Assembly: GCF_007676755.1 (NCBI RefSeq)
Contig: NZ_VEBK01000001.1
Span: forward strand, 486,130-550,129
Direction: 5' to 3'
Length of the DNA stretch: 64,000 nt
Origin: Bacillus sp. FJAT-22090
Lineage (GTDB): Bacteria > Bacillota > Bacilli > Bacillales_A > Planococcaceae
Part shown: one piece after another, positions 1 through 9,208 of the stretch
How the letters are laid out: each line of letters starts with the position of its first letter
Position numbering within the stretch: position 1 is the stretch's first letter
Made by a program: the position numbers and the translations under genes
The notes under the pieces: model-generated
What the model was told of the DNA's origin: nothing
The model's database searches: none
The model's input: the letters and a program-made list of their open reading frames with translations, nothing else

Positions 1-259
1 GAAAACTGTCTTGTTCCTGGTATTTTCAAATTTTCTGCCCGGGGATTTAGTCTTAAGCTCATCGTACTTCTTCCTTTCATCTAAATAATCAGTATATTTA
101 CTTTAGTATACGATATAGTCGTATTATTTATATATCATTAATATTTATTTAGCAGAATAGTAGTTGAAAAGGTATATCTCGAAGCACAACTCTTTTAGGA
201 AACAATATTAAAAAACTGTCCAACAAGTCTCCAAGTTGGCCAGCCCTATTATTTCTAAA
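1..259. other. left-edge intergenic region
   Basis: No gene is visible. The middle, about 80-170, is very AT-rich with short runs such as TATATATC. The right end holds the terminator of the VOC protein gene. Nothing else could be assigned. Confidence 0.5.
210..246 (-). terminator. intrinsic terminator of the VOC/PhnB-like gene
   Basis: Read on the minus strand, CTGGCCAAC and GTTGGACAG arms form an imperfect stem around a roughly 10-nt loop, followed by TTTTTT. It lies just past the stop codon at 260. Confidence 0.7.
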
Positions 260-688
260 TTATTGTGGCATTTGTTCGCTTTCATGACTTAATTGCCATT
301 CAATACCGAACTTATCCTTTAATGATCCATAGCATTTACTCCAAAATGTTTCTTGGAGCTCCATGCTAACTCTGCCGCCTTCTTTAAGCGCTTCAAAAGC
401 GGAGCGAACTTCTTCTTCATCTTTACTGACAAATGCTAAACTCACATTATTACCTGCGATAAATGGTGAACCGGGAAAAACATCTGAAAACATTACATTG
501 CTCCCGTTTATATTCAGTCGAGTGTGCATAACTAAATCTTTTGCTTCCTCTGGTAAAGTGTAATCAGGACTTTGAGGTGCTTCACCAAAAGTCATTATTT
601 GTGGTTTTTCCGTTTTAAAAACTTTAGCGTAAAACTCCGCAGCCTCGCGACAATTTCCATTAAAATTAAGATAAATATCTACAGCCAT
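260..688 (-). CDS. VOC/PhnB-like glyoxalase-fold protein
   Basis: Small cytoplasmic protein of 142 residues in the glyoxalase/bleomycin-resistance (VOC) superfamily, PhnB/YjdN type, related to the domain named 3-demethylubiquinone-9 3-methyltransferase. Visible family marks are the start MAVDIYLNFNGNCREAAEFY, the segment VMHTRLNINGSNVMFSD, and the C-terminal YGSLKDKFGIEWQLS. The enzymatic role of this family in Bacillota is not established, so no reaction is assigned. An upstream in-frame start at 721 exists. I prefer the ATG at 688 because GAGGAG (697-702) lies 8 nt before it and the protein then begins at the conserved strand. It is monocistronic with its own terminator. Confidence 0.85.
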   Translation of the reverse strand: MAVDIYLNFNGNCREAAEFYAKVFKTEKPQIMTFGEAPQSPDYTLPEEAKDLVMHTRLNINGSNVMFSDVFPGSPFIAGNNVSLAFVSKDEEEVRSAFEALKEGGRVSMELQETFWSKCYGSLKDKFGIEWQLSHESEQMPQ

Positions 689-793
689 TTGACACACTCC
701 TCTAGTTATCAAATTATTCATTCAATAATGAATGTCCATCTTATTGTATCATCTGCTTATAGAAAATAAAATCTATATTACTGGTCTACAACT

Positions 794-828
794 GAAAAAA
801 GAGCAAGATAGTAATCATCTCGCTCTTC
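794..828 (-). terminator. terminator of guaC
   Basis: On the minus strand an AAGAGCGAGAT / ATCTTGCTCTT stem with a 7-nt loop is followed by TTTTTTC, directly after the guaC stop. Confidence 0.85.
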
Positions 829-835
829 CAACTTA

Positions 836-1819
836 TTAATATACTTTGTCTCCGTTAAAAATGGAGTTTTTCACTATAACGTAATCTACATTACGGATTG
901 CTTCTAGCTTATTTCCACCTGCATAAGAAATTGATGACTGAAGATCTTGTTCCATTTCAGTCAGCGTATCTTGTAAAGAACCTTTGTGCTCGACAAACAT
1001 CTTCTTACCTTCTACATTTTTCTTTTCGCCTTTTTGGAATTCAGAAGCTGAACCGAAATATTCTTTGTAGCGCTTTCCATCTTTTTCAATTGTGTTTCCA
1101 GGTGATTCTTCATGACCAGCAAATAATGAACCAACCATGACCATCGAAGCTCCAAAGCGTACTGATTTGGCGATATCACCATGTGTGCGGATTCCACCGT
1201 CTGCAATGATTGGTTTACTTGCAGCTTTTGCACACCAACGTAGTGCAGCTAGTTGCCAGCCACCAGTTCCAAATCCAGTTTTAATCTTAGTAATACAAAC
1301 TTTTCCTGGTCCTATTCCTACTTTGGTTGCGTCAGCCCCGGCATTTTCTAGTTCTCTTACCGCTTCTGGTGTCCCCACATTTCCTGCGATAACAAAACTT
1401 TGTGGAAGATGTTTTTTAATATGTTGAACCATTGCAATAACCGCATTAGAATGACCATGCGCAATATCAATCGTAATGAATTCGGGTACTAGTTGTTCAG
1501 CTGCCAATTGTTCAATAAATGTGTATTCTTCTTCTTTAACCCCGACACTAATAGATGCGATTAATCTGCGAGATTGCATATCTTTTATAAAAGCTACGCG
1601 CTTTTCTGGTTCAAAGCGGTGCATAATATAGAAGTAGCCATTTTCTGCTAGGTAATTAGCAATTTTATCATCAATAATTGTTTGCATATTTGCGGGTACT
1701 ACAGGCAATTTAAAAGTATGCCCACCTAACGTTACAGTTGTATCACATTCTGATCGGCTATTTACGATACATTTTGCCGGAATTAATTGAATATCCTCAT
1801 AGTCAAACACATTTTCCAT
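836..1819 (-). CDS. guaC: GMP reductase
   Basis: NADPH-dependent GMP reductase, which deaminates GMP to IMP for purine salvage in the cytoplasm. The 327-residue protein is a complete IMPDH/GMPR TIM barrel of the usual length for the bacterial GuaC2 type. It lacks CBS domains, which separates it from IMP dehydrogenase. Diagnostic segments are the N-terminal DYEDIQLIP, the catalytic-cysteine loop [11 protein letters not shown], the phosphate-binding [15 protein letters not shown], and the [12 protein letters not shown] loop. A TTG at 1834 could extend it by five codons. The ATG at 1819 is chosen because GGGAG sits 8 nt upstream and the protein then begins [12 protein letters not shown]. It is monocistronic, with its own promoter and terminator. 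Confidence 0.95.
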   Translation of the reverse strand: MENVFDYEDIQLIPAKCIVNSRSECDTTVTLGGHTFKLPVVPANMQTIIDDKIANYLAENGYFYIMHRFEPEKRVAFIKDMQSRRLIASISVGVKEEEYTFIEQLAAEQLVPEFITIDIAHGHSNAVIAMVQHIKKHLPQSFVIAGNVGTPEAVRELENAGADATKVGIGPGKVCITKIKTGFGTGGWQLAALRWCAKAASKPIIADGGIRTHGDIAKSVRFGASMVMVGSLFAGHEESPGNTIEKDGKRYKEYFGSASEFQKGEKKNVEGKKMFVEHKGSLQDTLTEMEQDLQSSISYAGGNKLEAIRNVDYVIVKNSIFNGDKVY

Positions 1820-1881
1820 ATTATACACTCCCAAATACGAATATTATAGTTTGGAAAAACAAAAATGTTCGTCCATCGGAT

Positions 1882-1910
1882 AATTTACAGCATTTTCACT
1901 CATATGTCAA
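1882..1910 (-). promoter_or_regulatory. probable SigA promoter of guaC
   Basis: On the minus strand, TTGACA (1905-1910) is followed after 17 nt by TAAATT (1882-1887). The -35 is perfect and the -10 matches four of six positions. It lies about 60 nt upstream of the guaC start. No purine riboswitch fold was recognised between promoter and gene. Confidence 0.55.
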
Positions 1911-1948
1911 AGGTTTTATAATAATGTAATGAAAATAAGCGCTAAAAC

Positions 1949-1973
1949 AAAAAAACACCCCGCAGGATGCCAT
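1949..1973 (-). terminator. terminator after the coiled-coil gene
   Basis: On the minus strand GCATCC and GGGTGT form a short stem around TGCG, followed by a run of seven T. It lies directly after the stop codon at 1978. Confidence 0.65.
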
Positions 1974-1977
1974 TAAA

Positions 1978-2352
1978 TTATTGCTTATTATTCATATTAA
2001 AAATTTCTTTATCGTGTTCAGTTACTTTATGTGTAAGATATTTTATTGACTTGTGCAGTTTTTCATCTGATTCTTGTTGTATTTTTACAGTGTGTTCAAA
2101 CATTTCACCAAGATTTATCACTGTATTTTCAACCGATTCCAATCGTTTTTCAACTATATCAAGACGTTTATCTACTTGTTCAAACTCATGATCTATCACA
2201 TCAAAACGTTGGTTCATTTCCAGTTGAATTGTATCAACTTTTTTATCTAATGTATCAAACTTCTTATCTAATGTGTCAAACTTTTTATTTATTTCTAATA
2301 TGGCTATAGTCATCTGTTTTAACATGTCTGTTATCATTTTTTCATTTTCCAT
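1978..2352 (-). CDS. small coiled-coil protein with heptad repeats
   Basis: A 124-residue protein with no recognised enzymatic domain. Almost the whole chain is charged heptad sequence. Near residues 24-41 the heptad FDTLDKK occurs twice in a row followed by VDTIQLE, then FDVIDHEFEQVDKRLDIVEKR, typical of a long parallel coiled coil. No signal peptide or membrane helix is visible, so it is probably cytoplasmic and oligomeric. Similar heptad proteins are common in Bacilli near regulators, phage genes or on their own, and their function is generally unknown. It stands alone between guaC and the divergent yyaL-like gene. Confidence 0.65.
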   Translation of the reverse strand: MENEKMITDMLKQMTIAILEINKKFDTLDKKFDTLDKKVDTIQLEMNQRFDVIDHEFEQVDKRLDIVEKRLESVENTVINLGEMFEHTVKIQQESDEKLHKSIKYLTHKVTEHDKEIFNMNNKQ

Positions 2353-2468
2353 TCCGTCTCACTCCTGTGTATGTATTGTAACATGTTAGATGATCTCCGT
2401 ATAACTGCCGATTATTAACTTCATCTTTAGGGTAAAGTAAATGCAAAGAACAAAAAGTAGGTGAACTC

Positions 2469-4454
2469 ATGTCTCCAAATCGATTGATCAACGAGAAGTC
2501 TCCATATTTACTACAGCATGCCTATAATCCTGTTGACTGGTTTCCATGGTGTGAAGAAGCCTTTAAAAGAGCAAACGAGGAAAACAAACCTGTTTTTGTA
2601 AGTATCGGATATAGTACATGTCATTGGTGTCATGTTATGGAAAAGGAATCATTTGAAGATCAGCAAGTAGCGAACTTATTGAATGAACATTTCATCTCTA
2701 TAAAAGTGGACCGTGAAGAACGACCCGATATCGATTCGATTTATATGAATGTGTGTCAAATGCTTACGGGCCAAGGCGGATGGCCACTTCATGTATTTTT
2801 GACTGCCGATCAAAAACCTTTTTTTGCCGGCACTTATTTCCCGAAAGAAAGAAAGTACGGAAGTCCCGGTATGCTTGACCTTTTACCTCAACTGTTTGAT
2901 GCGTACAAGAAAGAAACTGACCGTATTGAAAAAATCAGCGAGCAACTTACCGTAGCCTTGAAAGAGAGTACTAGTTCTTCTGGGAATGCTATCCCGTCTA
3001 ATATAGCAGATGTTGCGTACAATGAACTTGCAAACCTTTTCGATTCACAATATGGTGGGTTCGGTACTGCCCCTAAGTTCCCTACTGCCGGTCAACTTTT
3101 ATTTTTGCTTCGCTACTTCCATGCGACTAAAGAGGACAATGCATTGAATATGGTCGAAATAACGCTTGACGGAATTGCTCGCGGGGGAATTTATGATCAT
3201 ATCGGATTTGGTTTTGCTCGCTATTCCACCGATGAAATGTGGCTTGTGCCGCATTTCGAAAAAATGCTTTATGATCAGGCGATGCTTTTGCATGCTTATA
3301 CAGAAACCTATCAGATCACGAATGTTCCTCAGTATAAAGCAATTGTCTACGATACCATTCAATTTATCGAACGCGAAATGTTACACCCTGAAGGCGGGTT
3401 TTATTCAGCCATTGATGCAGATAGTGAAGGCGAGGAAGGAACTTATTATATTTGGTCTTTCGAGGAAATTATCGAAACGCTTGGCCCAGAGGAAGGATTC
3501 CTTTTCGCAAAAGCCTTTGACATTACCAAAGAAGGGAATTTTGAAAGTAAAAATATACCGAATCTTATTTACACAGATGCTGGACATTTAGTAGATAAAT
3601 ATGGTATTTCGCTAGATGAACTTGAGGATAAATTAGAAAGGTCCAGGCAAAAGTTATTTGCATTTCGACAAAATCGCGTATCCCCACATGTAGACGATAA
3701 AATTTTGACTTCCTGGAATGGATTAACAATCGCGGCACTTGCTAAGGCCGGTGCAACTTTTACTGAACCAAAGTTTATAGACCTAGCGACAACCTGCCTG
3801 CAATTTATAGAGCATTATTTGATGAAAGAAGATAAATTGTATGCTCGTTATAGAGATGGTGAGGCCAAGCACCTTGCATATTTAGACGACTATGCCTACC
3901 TTTTGTTTGGGATAATAGAATTGCATCAAGCTACCGGTAATGATCAGTATATTGATAAAGCCAAAAATATAGCTCATATATTATTGACACAGTTTGAAGA
4001 TCTAGAAAATGGCGGATTTTATTTTACAAATAATAATGCCGAAAGGTTACTTGTCCGTGAAAAATCTGCATTAGATAACGCGTATCCTTCCGGTAACGGA
4101 ATGGCAGCAATGCAGCTTTGGCGACTTTCAAAAATAGCAGGGGACAATGTGTTAGCTGAAAAAGCGGAACAAATCCTTACTGCTTTTGCCGATGATATCA
4201 CAGCTTATCCAACAGCCGTTCTTTCCCTTTTAAACGTTCATTTAGCCTTTTCCTCAAAAGTAAGAGAGATAAAAATAACAGGTAATCAAGAGGCATATGA
4301 AGTTTTATCATTCTTACACACAACATATAGACCTTATGATGTATGGACAATTAATCAAAAAACGTTTGCTCCATTTTCCGTCCAAATATGCCAAAATCAC
4401 GTTTGTCAAATCCCGCTGAAGAAAATGGCGGATATTATCGAAGAACTATCTTGA
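2469..4454 (+). CDS. YyaL-type thioredoxin-domain protein (DUF255)
   Basis: Cytoplasmic 661-residue protein of the DUF255 / spermatogenesis-associated protein 20 family (B. subtilis YyaL). The N-terminal ~170 residues are a thioredoxin-like domain with [14 protein letters not shown], where CHWC occupies the redox position, followed by [12 protein letters not shown] and [10 protein letters not shown]. The remainder is an (alpha/alpha)6 barrel resembling N-acylglucosamine epimerases and glycoside hydrolases, with [23 protein letters not shown] and LTSWNGL as conserved blocks. The length is normal for the family. The biochemical function is unknown. The ATG has AGGTGA about 6 nt upstream. It is monocistronic and ends at a hairpin shared with the opposing small gene. 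Confidence 0.85.
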   Translation: MSPNRLINEKSPYLLQHAYNPVDWFPWCEEAFKRANEENKPVFVSIGYSTCHWCHVMEKESFEDQQVANLLNEHFISIKVDREERPDIDSIYMNVCQMLTGQGGWPLHVFLTADQKPFFAGTYFPKERKYGSPGMLDLLPQLFDAYKKETDRIEKISEQLTVALKESTSSSGNAIPSNIADVAYNELANLFDSQYGGFGTAPKFPTAGQLLFLLRYFHATKEDNALNMVEITLDGIARGGIYDHIGFGFARYSTDEMWLVPHFEKMLYDQAMLLHAYTETYQITNVPQYKAIVYDTIQFIEREMLHPEGGFYSAIDADSEGEEGTYYIWSFEEIIETLGPEEGFLFAKAFDITKEGNFESKNIPNLIYTDAGHLVDKYGISLDELEDKLERSRQKLFAFRQNRVSPHVDDKILTSWNGLTIAALAKAGATFTEPKFIDLATTCLQFIEHYLMKEDKLYARYRDGEAKHLAYLDDYAYLLFGIIELHQATGNDQYIDKAKNIAHILLTQFEDLENGGFYFTNNNAERLLVREKSALDNAYPSGNGMAAMQLWRLSKIAGDNVLAEKAEQILTAFADDITAYPTAVLSLLNVHLAFSSKVREIKITGNQEAYEVLSFLHTTYRPYDVWTINQKTFAPFSVQICQNHVCQIPLKKMADIIEELS

Positions 4455-4456
4455 AG

Positions 4457-4486
4457 GAGAAGGCAATTTTTAGGCCTTCTCTATTT
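4457..4486 (+). terminator. terminator between the yyaL-like gene and the convergent small ORF
   Basis: GAGAAGGC and GCCTTCTC form a perfect 8-bp stem around a 9-nt AT-rich loop, followed by TATTTAG. The U tract is weak. Confidence 0.6.
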
Positions 4487-4723
4487 AGTTGGCGTATAAA
4501 TTTGCGTTTCGATTGATTTAATTCGTTCGGCTAATTCCAGTACAGCTTGCATAATCTGATGCTGCTCTTCTTTTGTGATAGTGGAATGCCGCTCCATTTG
4601 TTCAACGGAAAGCTCCACTTTTTGTATGCTACGATTCATTACTTTAACTAAGTGTTCTACGGTCAGTTTCCTTCCCCTCCTTTCTCTTATTTCCCATTGT
4701 ATATACTTTTTAAGTTGATTCAA
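4481..4723 (-). CDS. small hypothetical protein, start uncertain
   Basis: Up to 80 residues of charged, helical sequence (for example SVEQMERHSTITKEEQHQIM and ELAERIKSIETQIYT) with no recognised domain. The TTG at 4723 gives the longest frame, but the first codons overlap a promoter-like stretch (TTGAAT, 16 nt, TACAAT on the minus strand). The best ribosome binding site, AAAGGAGG at about 4677-4684, lies inside the frame. This suggests a later start, possibly CTG before the residues TVEHLVKV or the ATG of MNRSIQ. The gene is likely real because of the strong Shine-Dalgarno and codon usage, but its start is unresolved. Confidence 0.4.
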   Translation of the reverse strand: MNQLKKYIQWEIRERRGRKLTVEHLVKVMNRSIQKVELSVEQMERHSTITKEEQHQIMQAVLELAERIKSIETQIYTPTK

Positions 4724-4891
4724 TTGTCAGAATTTATAATAAAATGAGAGAACGGTATTTTCACCCATAATGGTTAGACAAAACTTCTTTTTAAGCATTT
4801 TTCATTAACCAAAATAAAATAGTGATTTGAATTAAATATTATTAAGAGTTGTTAGTATAATAGTAGTGAACTAGTTAAGGAGGAGATTTTC

Positions 4892-5044
4892 ATGTACCCA
4901 AATCAAATTGATTCTGAAGAAATGGCCATGAGAAAAAATTTAGATGTGATTGCTTCCCTTAATATGATTGATGAAGGAGGACCGGTCTACTATTTAGAAC
5001 AAGATAATGAAGCCTCTGAAACCAATGCCACAGAACCTAAATAA
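4892..5044 (+). CDS. 50-residue small protein
   Basis: A short frame encoding 50 residues (MYPNQIDSEEMAMRKN, ending SETNATEPK). It is supported by a very strong ribosome binding site, AAGGAGGAG, 6 nt before the ATG, a candidate TATAAT at 4856-4861, and a dedicated terminator 13 nt past the stop. The acidic, hydrophilic chain has no signal peptide or membrane helix, and no domain was recognised. Its compact transcription unit resembles sporulation or stress small proteins of Bacilli, but that is only context. Confidence 0.6.
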   Translation: MYPNQIDSEEMAMRKNLDVIASLNMIDEGGPVYYLEQDNEASETNATEPK

Positions 5045-5056
5045 CAATGATTTATT

Positions 5057-5080
5057 CCCCACATACGTGGGGATTTTTTT
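5057..5080 (+). terminator. terminator of the 50-residue protein gene
   Basis: CCCCACATACGTGGGG forms a stem-loop followed by ATTTTTTT. Confidence 0.85.
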
Positions 5081-5203
5081 GAGGACCAAAATATTACATT
5101 GCAAAGAGCAGAATATTATGATAAATTAAACAACAATAAAAAGAAGTAATAACTTCATTTATATTTAAAAATAATGTAAATCCTTCAAAAAGGAGAGTAT
5201 ACT

Positions 5204-6064
5204 TTGATATTACTAAATCTAATACGCGATAAATACAGTACGATGTCTAAAAGCCAAAGGAAAATAGCAAATTATGTGTTAGATCATCCCAATGAGATCG
5301 CTTTATATTCTGCAACAGAATTTGGTTCTAAAATAGGAATTAGTGAAACCACTGTTATCCGCTTCTCCTATTCACTTGGTTTTTCTGGGTTTGCTGAACT
5401 TCAAAAATTGGTCCGTGAACAATTTTTTATAAAAGAAAGTAGTTTATCTACATATCAACAGGCAAAGCTAGGTATCCCCAAGGACATAAGCTTTCATAAG
5501 CAAGTAATGGAACAGGACCGGGAATCCATCTTAGCCACAATGAATCAAATAGATGAGAACGCCTATAAGGCTGCTATCCAGCATTTATCAAATGCAACTT
5601 CTGTATATGTACTTGGACTTCGCTCTTCCTATTCTGCTGCAAATTGGCTTTCCTTTTCTTTAGGACTAGTAAAAGACAATGTCCACTTTATGCGACCGGA
5701 AACAGAAGATGTTATACGGACCATTACACAAATGGATGAAAATTCTGTCGTCATCATTATATCTTTCCATCGCTACTTGAAAGAAACCATTCAAATAGCC
5801 GAGCTTATACGTAAGCAAAAATCATACATTATAGGAATAAGTGACTCGATGCTCGCACCTATTCATGCGTATAGTGACGTATTATTTCCTATTTATGCAG
5901 CTAACAAATCAACTTTAGATGCGGTTTCTCCCCTTTTTTCATTTATGAATGCGATCGTTGCAGGACTAATTGTAGAGCAAAAAGAGGATTTCTTAAAAAG
6001 ACAATCCATGTATGAGACAATTCCGAGTCATTTTCTATTCGAGGAAGAAGGGAATCCATCATGA
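5204..6064 (+). CDS. MurR/RpiR-family transcriptional regulator
   Basis: A 286-residue DNA-binding regulator: an N-terminal RpiR-type helix-turn-helix (about residues 1-77, with KSQRKIANYVLDHP and IGISETTVIRFSYSLGFSGF) and a C-terminal SIS phosphosugar-binding-type domain (about 110-250, with YVLGLRSSYSAANWLSF). The start is a TTG preceded by AAGGAGAG with about 6 nt spacing. The stop overlaps the next ATG by 4 nt, so it is the first gene of the four-gene N-succinylamino acid racemase operon and probably controls it. SIS domains usually sense sugar phosphates, but family members also control amino acid and amino sugar catabolism. The ligand here is unknown. Confidence 0.85.
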   Translation: MILLNLIRDKYSTMSKSQRKIANYVLDHPNEIALYSATEFGSKIGISETTVIRFSYSLGFSGFAELQKLVREQFFIKESSLSTYQQAKLGIPKDISFHKQVMEQDRESILATMNQIDENAYKAAIQHLSNATSVYVLGLRSSYSAANWLSFSLGLVKDNVHFMRPETEDVIRTITQMDENSVVIIISFHRYLKETIQIAELIRKQKSYIIGISDSMLAPIHAYSDVLFPIYAANKSTLDAVSPLFSFMNAIVAGLIVEQKEDFLKRQSMYETIPSHFLFEEEGNPS

Positions 6065-7206
6065 AAAAAGAATTGTTTGAAATAAAAACTACAGTGGAAG
6101 ATGTATTTCAGCATCTTCATGCAAATCCGGAAATTAGTTGGAAGGAATATTCCACTACTAAGTATTTGAAAGACTTTTTAGTTCGTGAAGGATTTCAAGT
6201 TTCTACTTTCGAGGATTCTACTGGTTTAGTAGTTACCGTCGGAAGCGGGAAGCCTTGTGTTGGTCTTAGAACTGATATGGACGCACTATGGCAAGAAGTC
6301 GATGGTGAATTTAAGGCAAATCATTCCTGCGGTCATGATGCGCATATGACGATGGCTTTAGGTACCTTGCTTTTATTGAAAAAGCTTGGTATTCCAAAAC
6401 AAGGTACATTAAAAGTATTATTTCAACCAGCGGAAGAAAAAGGTACAGGAGCCCTTTCTTATATTGAAAAAGGATTAGTAGATGATATTGACTATTTATA
6501 TGGTGTCCATCTTCGTCCTATTCAAGAAGTTGGAAATGGTTTTGCTTCTCCCGCCATTTTACATGGAGCTGCGAAGTTAATTAGCGGGAAGATTCACGGG
6601 ATTGAAGCACATGGTGCAAGACCACATCTAGGTATCAATGCCATTGAAGTTGGTGCTCAAATCGTGCAAGCCATTCAAGGAATTTACCTAGACCCTATGA
6701 TGTCCTATTCTGCAAAGCTGACAAGATTTCAAGCAGGCGGCGAATCTGCCAATATCATTCCTGGAAATGCAGAGTTTAGTATTGACGTTCGAGCACAATC
6801 AAATACTGCCATGGATGAGTTGATAGTTAAAGTAAATCATGCCATTCAATCGATCGCTGCCTTAAATAATATAAAGATAGATTTTAATATTGAAACAGAA
6901 ATTGCTGCAGCGGAAGTAGATGCAACGGCTGTAGAGTTTATGAAAGCTGCAATTATTGACACGATTGGACAACACCAGTATGTCCCTCCTATTGTTACAC
7001 CTGGCGGAGAGGATTTTCACTTTTATACATTAAAAAGGCCTTCTATTAAAGCGACGATGCTAGGTTTGGGATGTGATTTAACCCCTGGTTTACATCATCC
7101 GAATATGACTTTTAATCATGACAGTATATTAACTGGTATTGAAATTCTCGCGAAGACCATTATCGGGACTTTTCAAAAAAGGAGTGACGAGAATGCCACA
7201 GATTAA
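6061..7206 (+). CDS. amhX: M20 amidohydrolase (AmhX-like; probable N-succinyl-L-amino acid hydrolase)
   Basis: Zinc-dependent M20-family amidohydrolase of 381 residues, resembling B. subtilis AmhX. Metal-site and catalytic blocks are present: RTDMDALWQ (about residues 80-88), SCGHDAHMTM (about 95-104), FQPAEEKGTG with the catalytic glutamate pair, GVHLRP, and LHHPNMTFNHD near the C-terminus. It overlaps the upstream regulator by 4 nt and the downstream GNAT gene by 14 nt, so translation is coupled. In Geobacillus kaustophilus an M20 enzyme in an equivalent operon removes the succinyl group from N-succinyl-L-amino acids after racemisation, and I infer the same role here. Substrate preference cannot be read from the sequence. 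Confidence 0.85.
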   Translation: MKKELFEIKTTVEDVFQHLHANPEISWKEYSTTKYLKDFLVREGFQVSTFEDSTGLVVTVGSGKPCVGLRTDMDALWQEVDGEFKANHSCGHDAHMTMALGTLLLLKKLGIPKQGTLKVLFQPAEEKGTGALSYIEKGLVDDIDYLYGVHLRPIQEVGNGFASPAILHGAAKLISGKIHGIEAHGARPHLGINAIEVGAQIVQAIQGIYLDPMMSYSAKLTRFQAGGESANIIPGNAEFSIDVRAQSNTAMDELIVKVNHAIQSIAALNNIKIDFNIETEIAAAEVDATAVEFMKAAIIDTIGQHQYVPPIVTPGGEDFHFYTLKRPSIKATMLGLGCDLTPGLHHPNMTFNHDSILTGIEILAKTIIGTFQKRSDENATD

Positions 7207-8017
7207 CATTCGAGTGTTGAAAACAACGGAAGACATGCTCCTAGTACAACAATTAGAAGAAACAATTTGGGGCATGGATGCAATTCCTATCCACCAAACA
7301 CTTACAGCAGTGAAAAATGGTGGAATCATAATTGGAGCATTTGATGGCGAAAAGTTAGTTGGCTTTTCTTATGGCTTTCCTGGTTTTAAAAACAAGGAAA
7401 CGTATTTATGCTCCCACATGCTTGGCATTCATCCCGATTATCAAATACAAGGCATCGGAAAAAGATTAAAAGACGAGCAGCTTTTAGTAGCAAAAGACAT
7501 GGGATATAACTTAATTATTTGGACATTTGATCCTTTAGAAAGCCGCAACGCCTATTTGAATGTCACGAAGCTTTATGGGATAGTCGACACTTACATCGAG
7601 AACTGTTACGGCGAAATGACAGGAGGAATAAATGCCGGTTTACCAACTGATCGTTTGCAAGTGGAATGGAGAATTACGAGTGAACGTGTACAAGAAAAAT
7701 GGATGCCAAAACATATTATTTATGAAAATCTTTTTCAAATTGAGTATCCGAAAGAAGATCTCCCTGTTTTAGTTGAACCAGAATTATTTGCACCATCAGG
7801 ACAAGGATATGAAGTACCTATACCCAAGCAATTTCAAGCAATGAAAACAGCAAGTCCTGAAATAGCTTTAAATTGGCGTTTGCAAATAAGGAAAGTTATT
7901 CAAACGTTATTTTCAAGCGGTTATGCCCTCGTTTCCGTACGTAATACAGACGAACCTGTCAGCTACTATCAGTTCGTTCAAAAATCTATGATACCATTAC
8001 AAACAAAGGAGAAATAA
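7193..8017 (+). CDS. GNAT acyltransferase, probable succinyl-CoA:D-amino acid N-succinyltransferase
   Basis: A 274-residue cytoplasmic GNAT-fold acyltransferase. The acyl-CoA binding signature is visible around residues 80-100 of the mature frame ([19 protein letters not shown], with the Q/R-x-x-G-x-G/A loop). The upstream extension to 7139 is rejected because AAAGGAG lies 9 nt before the ATG at 7193. It lies between the M20 hydrolase and the racemase gene with 1-nt spacing to the latter. This order and family combination match the G. kaustophilus operon, in which the GNAT enzyme N-succinylates D-amino acids. The specific acyl donor is inferred from that context, not seen. Confidence 0.8.
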   Translation: MPQINIRVLKTTEDMLLVQQLEETIWGMDAIPIHQTLTAVKNGGIIIGAFDGEKLVGFSYGFPGFKNKETYLCSHMLGIHPDYQIQGIGKRLKDEQLLVAKDMGYNLIIWTFDPLESRNAYLNVTKLYGIVDTYIENCYGEMTGGINAGLPTDRLQVEWRITSERVQEKWMPKHIIYENLFQIEYPKEDLPVLVEPELFAPSGQGYEVPIPKQFQAMKTASPEIALNWRLQIRKVIQTLFSSGYALVSVRNTDEPVSYYQFVQKSMIPLQTKEK

Positions 8018-8018
8018 T

Positions 8019-9128
8019 ATGCTTATAAAAGAAATTAATATCCGAAAAATGAACATGACGATGAAATCACCATTTGCAACAAGTTTTGGGACTTTTCAAG
8101 ATAAAGAATTCCTTCTACTAGAAGTAACAGACGAACTAGGCAATACAGGATGGGGAGAATCTACTGCATTCCACTCTCCTTGGTATAACGAAGAAACATT
8201 GGAAACGAATTTACATATGATAAGAGATTTTTTAATTCCGCTTGTATTAGATAGAGAAATTACACATCCCGATGAAGTCAACGAACTGTTTGCTCCTCTT
8301 CGCAAAAATAATATGGCAAAAGCAGCTGTTGAAGGTGCTATTTGGGACTTATATGCAAAACGCAATAAACTAACTTTAGCGGAAGCCCTAGGAGGATCAG
8401 CTAAAGAAATTGAAGTCGGTATTAGTATTGGCATTCAAAAAAGTACAGAGGATTTAATCGAACTCGTTCGTGGTTACGTTGCAGAAGGATATAAACGAAT
8501 GAAAGTTAAAATAAAGCCTGGCTTTGATGTGCACGTTATTCAAGCACTTCGGGAGGCTTTCCCTAACGTTCCACTTATGGCAGATGCAAACTCTGCGTAT
8601 ACATTAGAAGATATAGAAGTATTAAAACAATTAGATGAATTTAATTTGACGATGATAGAACAGCCTTTAGCTTCTGATGATATTATTGATCATGCAAAAT
8701 TGCAAAAAGAATTAAAAACGCCTATCTGTTTAGATGAAAGCATTCATTCTTTAGAAGATGCCCGTAAAGCCATTGAGCTTGGTAGTACTAAAATAATTAA
8801 TATTAAAATTGGTCGTGTTGGCGGGTTGACCGAATCGAAAAAAATTCATGACTTCTGTATGGAACACGACATTCCAGTATGGTGTGGAGGAATGCTAGAA
8901 TCTGGGATAGGAAGAGCGCATAACGTAGCGTTAACAACACTTCCGAACTTTATATTACCCGGTGATACTGCAGGTTCTTCGCGCTATTGGGAGGAAGATG
9001 TAATTACACCGGAAGTAGTAGCAGAAGATGGGTATATCCAGGTTCCTACAGGTTATGGGATTGGGTATGAACCTAATATAGAAGTAATGAATCGTTACAC
9101 GGTAGACCAATTCCATTTTAAAGCCTAA
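8019..9128 (+). CDS. N-succinylamino acid racemase / o-succinylbenzoate synthase family
   Basis: Enolase-superfamily (beta/alpha)8 enzyme of 369 residues in the NSAR/OSBS family. The catalytic set is intact: the KVK pair (Lys162 and Lys164) in RMKVKIKPG, metal ligands Asp189 (MADAN), Glu214 (IEQPL) and Asp239 (CLDES), and the second general base Lys263 (NIKIGRVGG). It lies in an operon with an M20 hydrolase and a GNAT enzyme, with no menaquinone genes nearby. This favours N-succinylamino acid racemisation (D- to L-amino acid conversion) as the main physiological role. OSBS activity (menC) is a common promiscuous activity of this family and cannot be excluded. The ATG at 8019 follows an AAGGAGAAATAAT-type site. 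Confidence 0.88.
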   Translation: MLIKEINIRKMNMTMKSPFATSFGTFQDKEFLLLEVTDELGNTGWGESTAFHSPWYNEETLETNLHMIRDFLIPLVLDREITHPDEVNELFAPLRKNNMAKAAVEGAIWDLYAKRNKLTLAEALGGSAKEIEVGISIGIQKSTEDLIELVRGYVAEGYKRMKVKIKPGFDVHVIQALREAFPNVPLMADANSAYTLEDIEVLKQLDEFNLTMIEQPLASDDIIDHAKLQKELKTPICLDESIHSLEDARKAIELGSTKIINIKIGRVGGLTESKKIHDFCMEHDIPVWCGGMLESGIGRAHNVALTTLPNFILPGDTAGSSRYWEEDVITPEVVAEDGYIQVPTGYGIGYEPNIEVMNRYTVDQFHFKA

Positions 9129-9134
9129 ATAAAT

Positions 9135-9165
9135 AAGCGCCCTTTCCTCAATAAACTGGGCGCTT
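9135..9165 (+). terminator. hairpin after the racemase gene
   Basis: AAGCGCCC and GGGCGCTT form a perfect 8-bp stem with a 15-nt loop just past the stop. No clear U tract follows, so it may be a weak or Rho-independent-imperfect terminator or an mRNA 3' stabiliser. Confidence 0.55.
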
Positions 9166-9208
9166 CACCTCTATAATTTTCTGAATATTTTAAATATAAG
9201 GAGCGCAA

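Noticed and set aside
2469..2530. Possible riboswitch or T-box leaders upstream of metabolic genes (guaC, ilvE, putM, yfcC)
   Set aside because: No conserved T-box, purine or amino-acid riboswitch core could be recognised in the leaders, which are mostly short.
3166..3591. 141-codon plus-strand frame within the yyaL-like gene
   Set aside because: An out-of-frame overlap of a clearly conserved protein; the sequence shows no domain.
8019..9128. Dedicated menaquinone MenC
   Set aside because: The enzyme family fits, but the operon holds a GNAT and an M20 hydrolase and no men genes, so racemisation of N-succinylamino acids is the better reading; dual function is not excluded.
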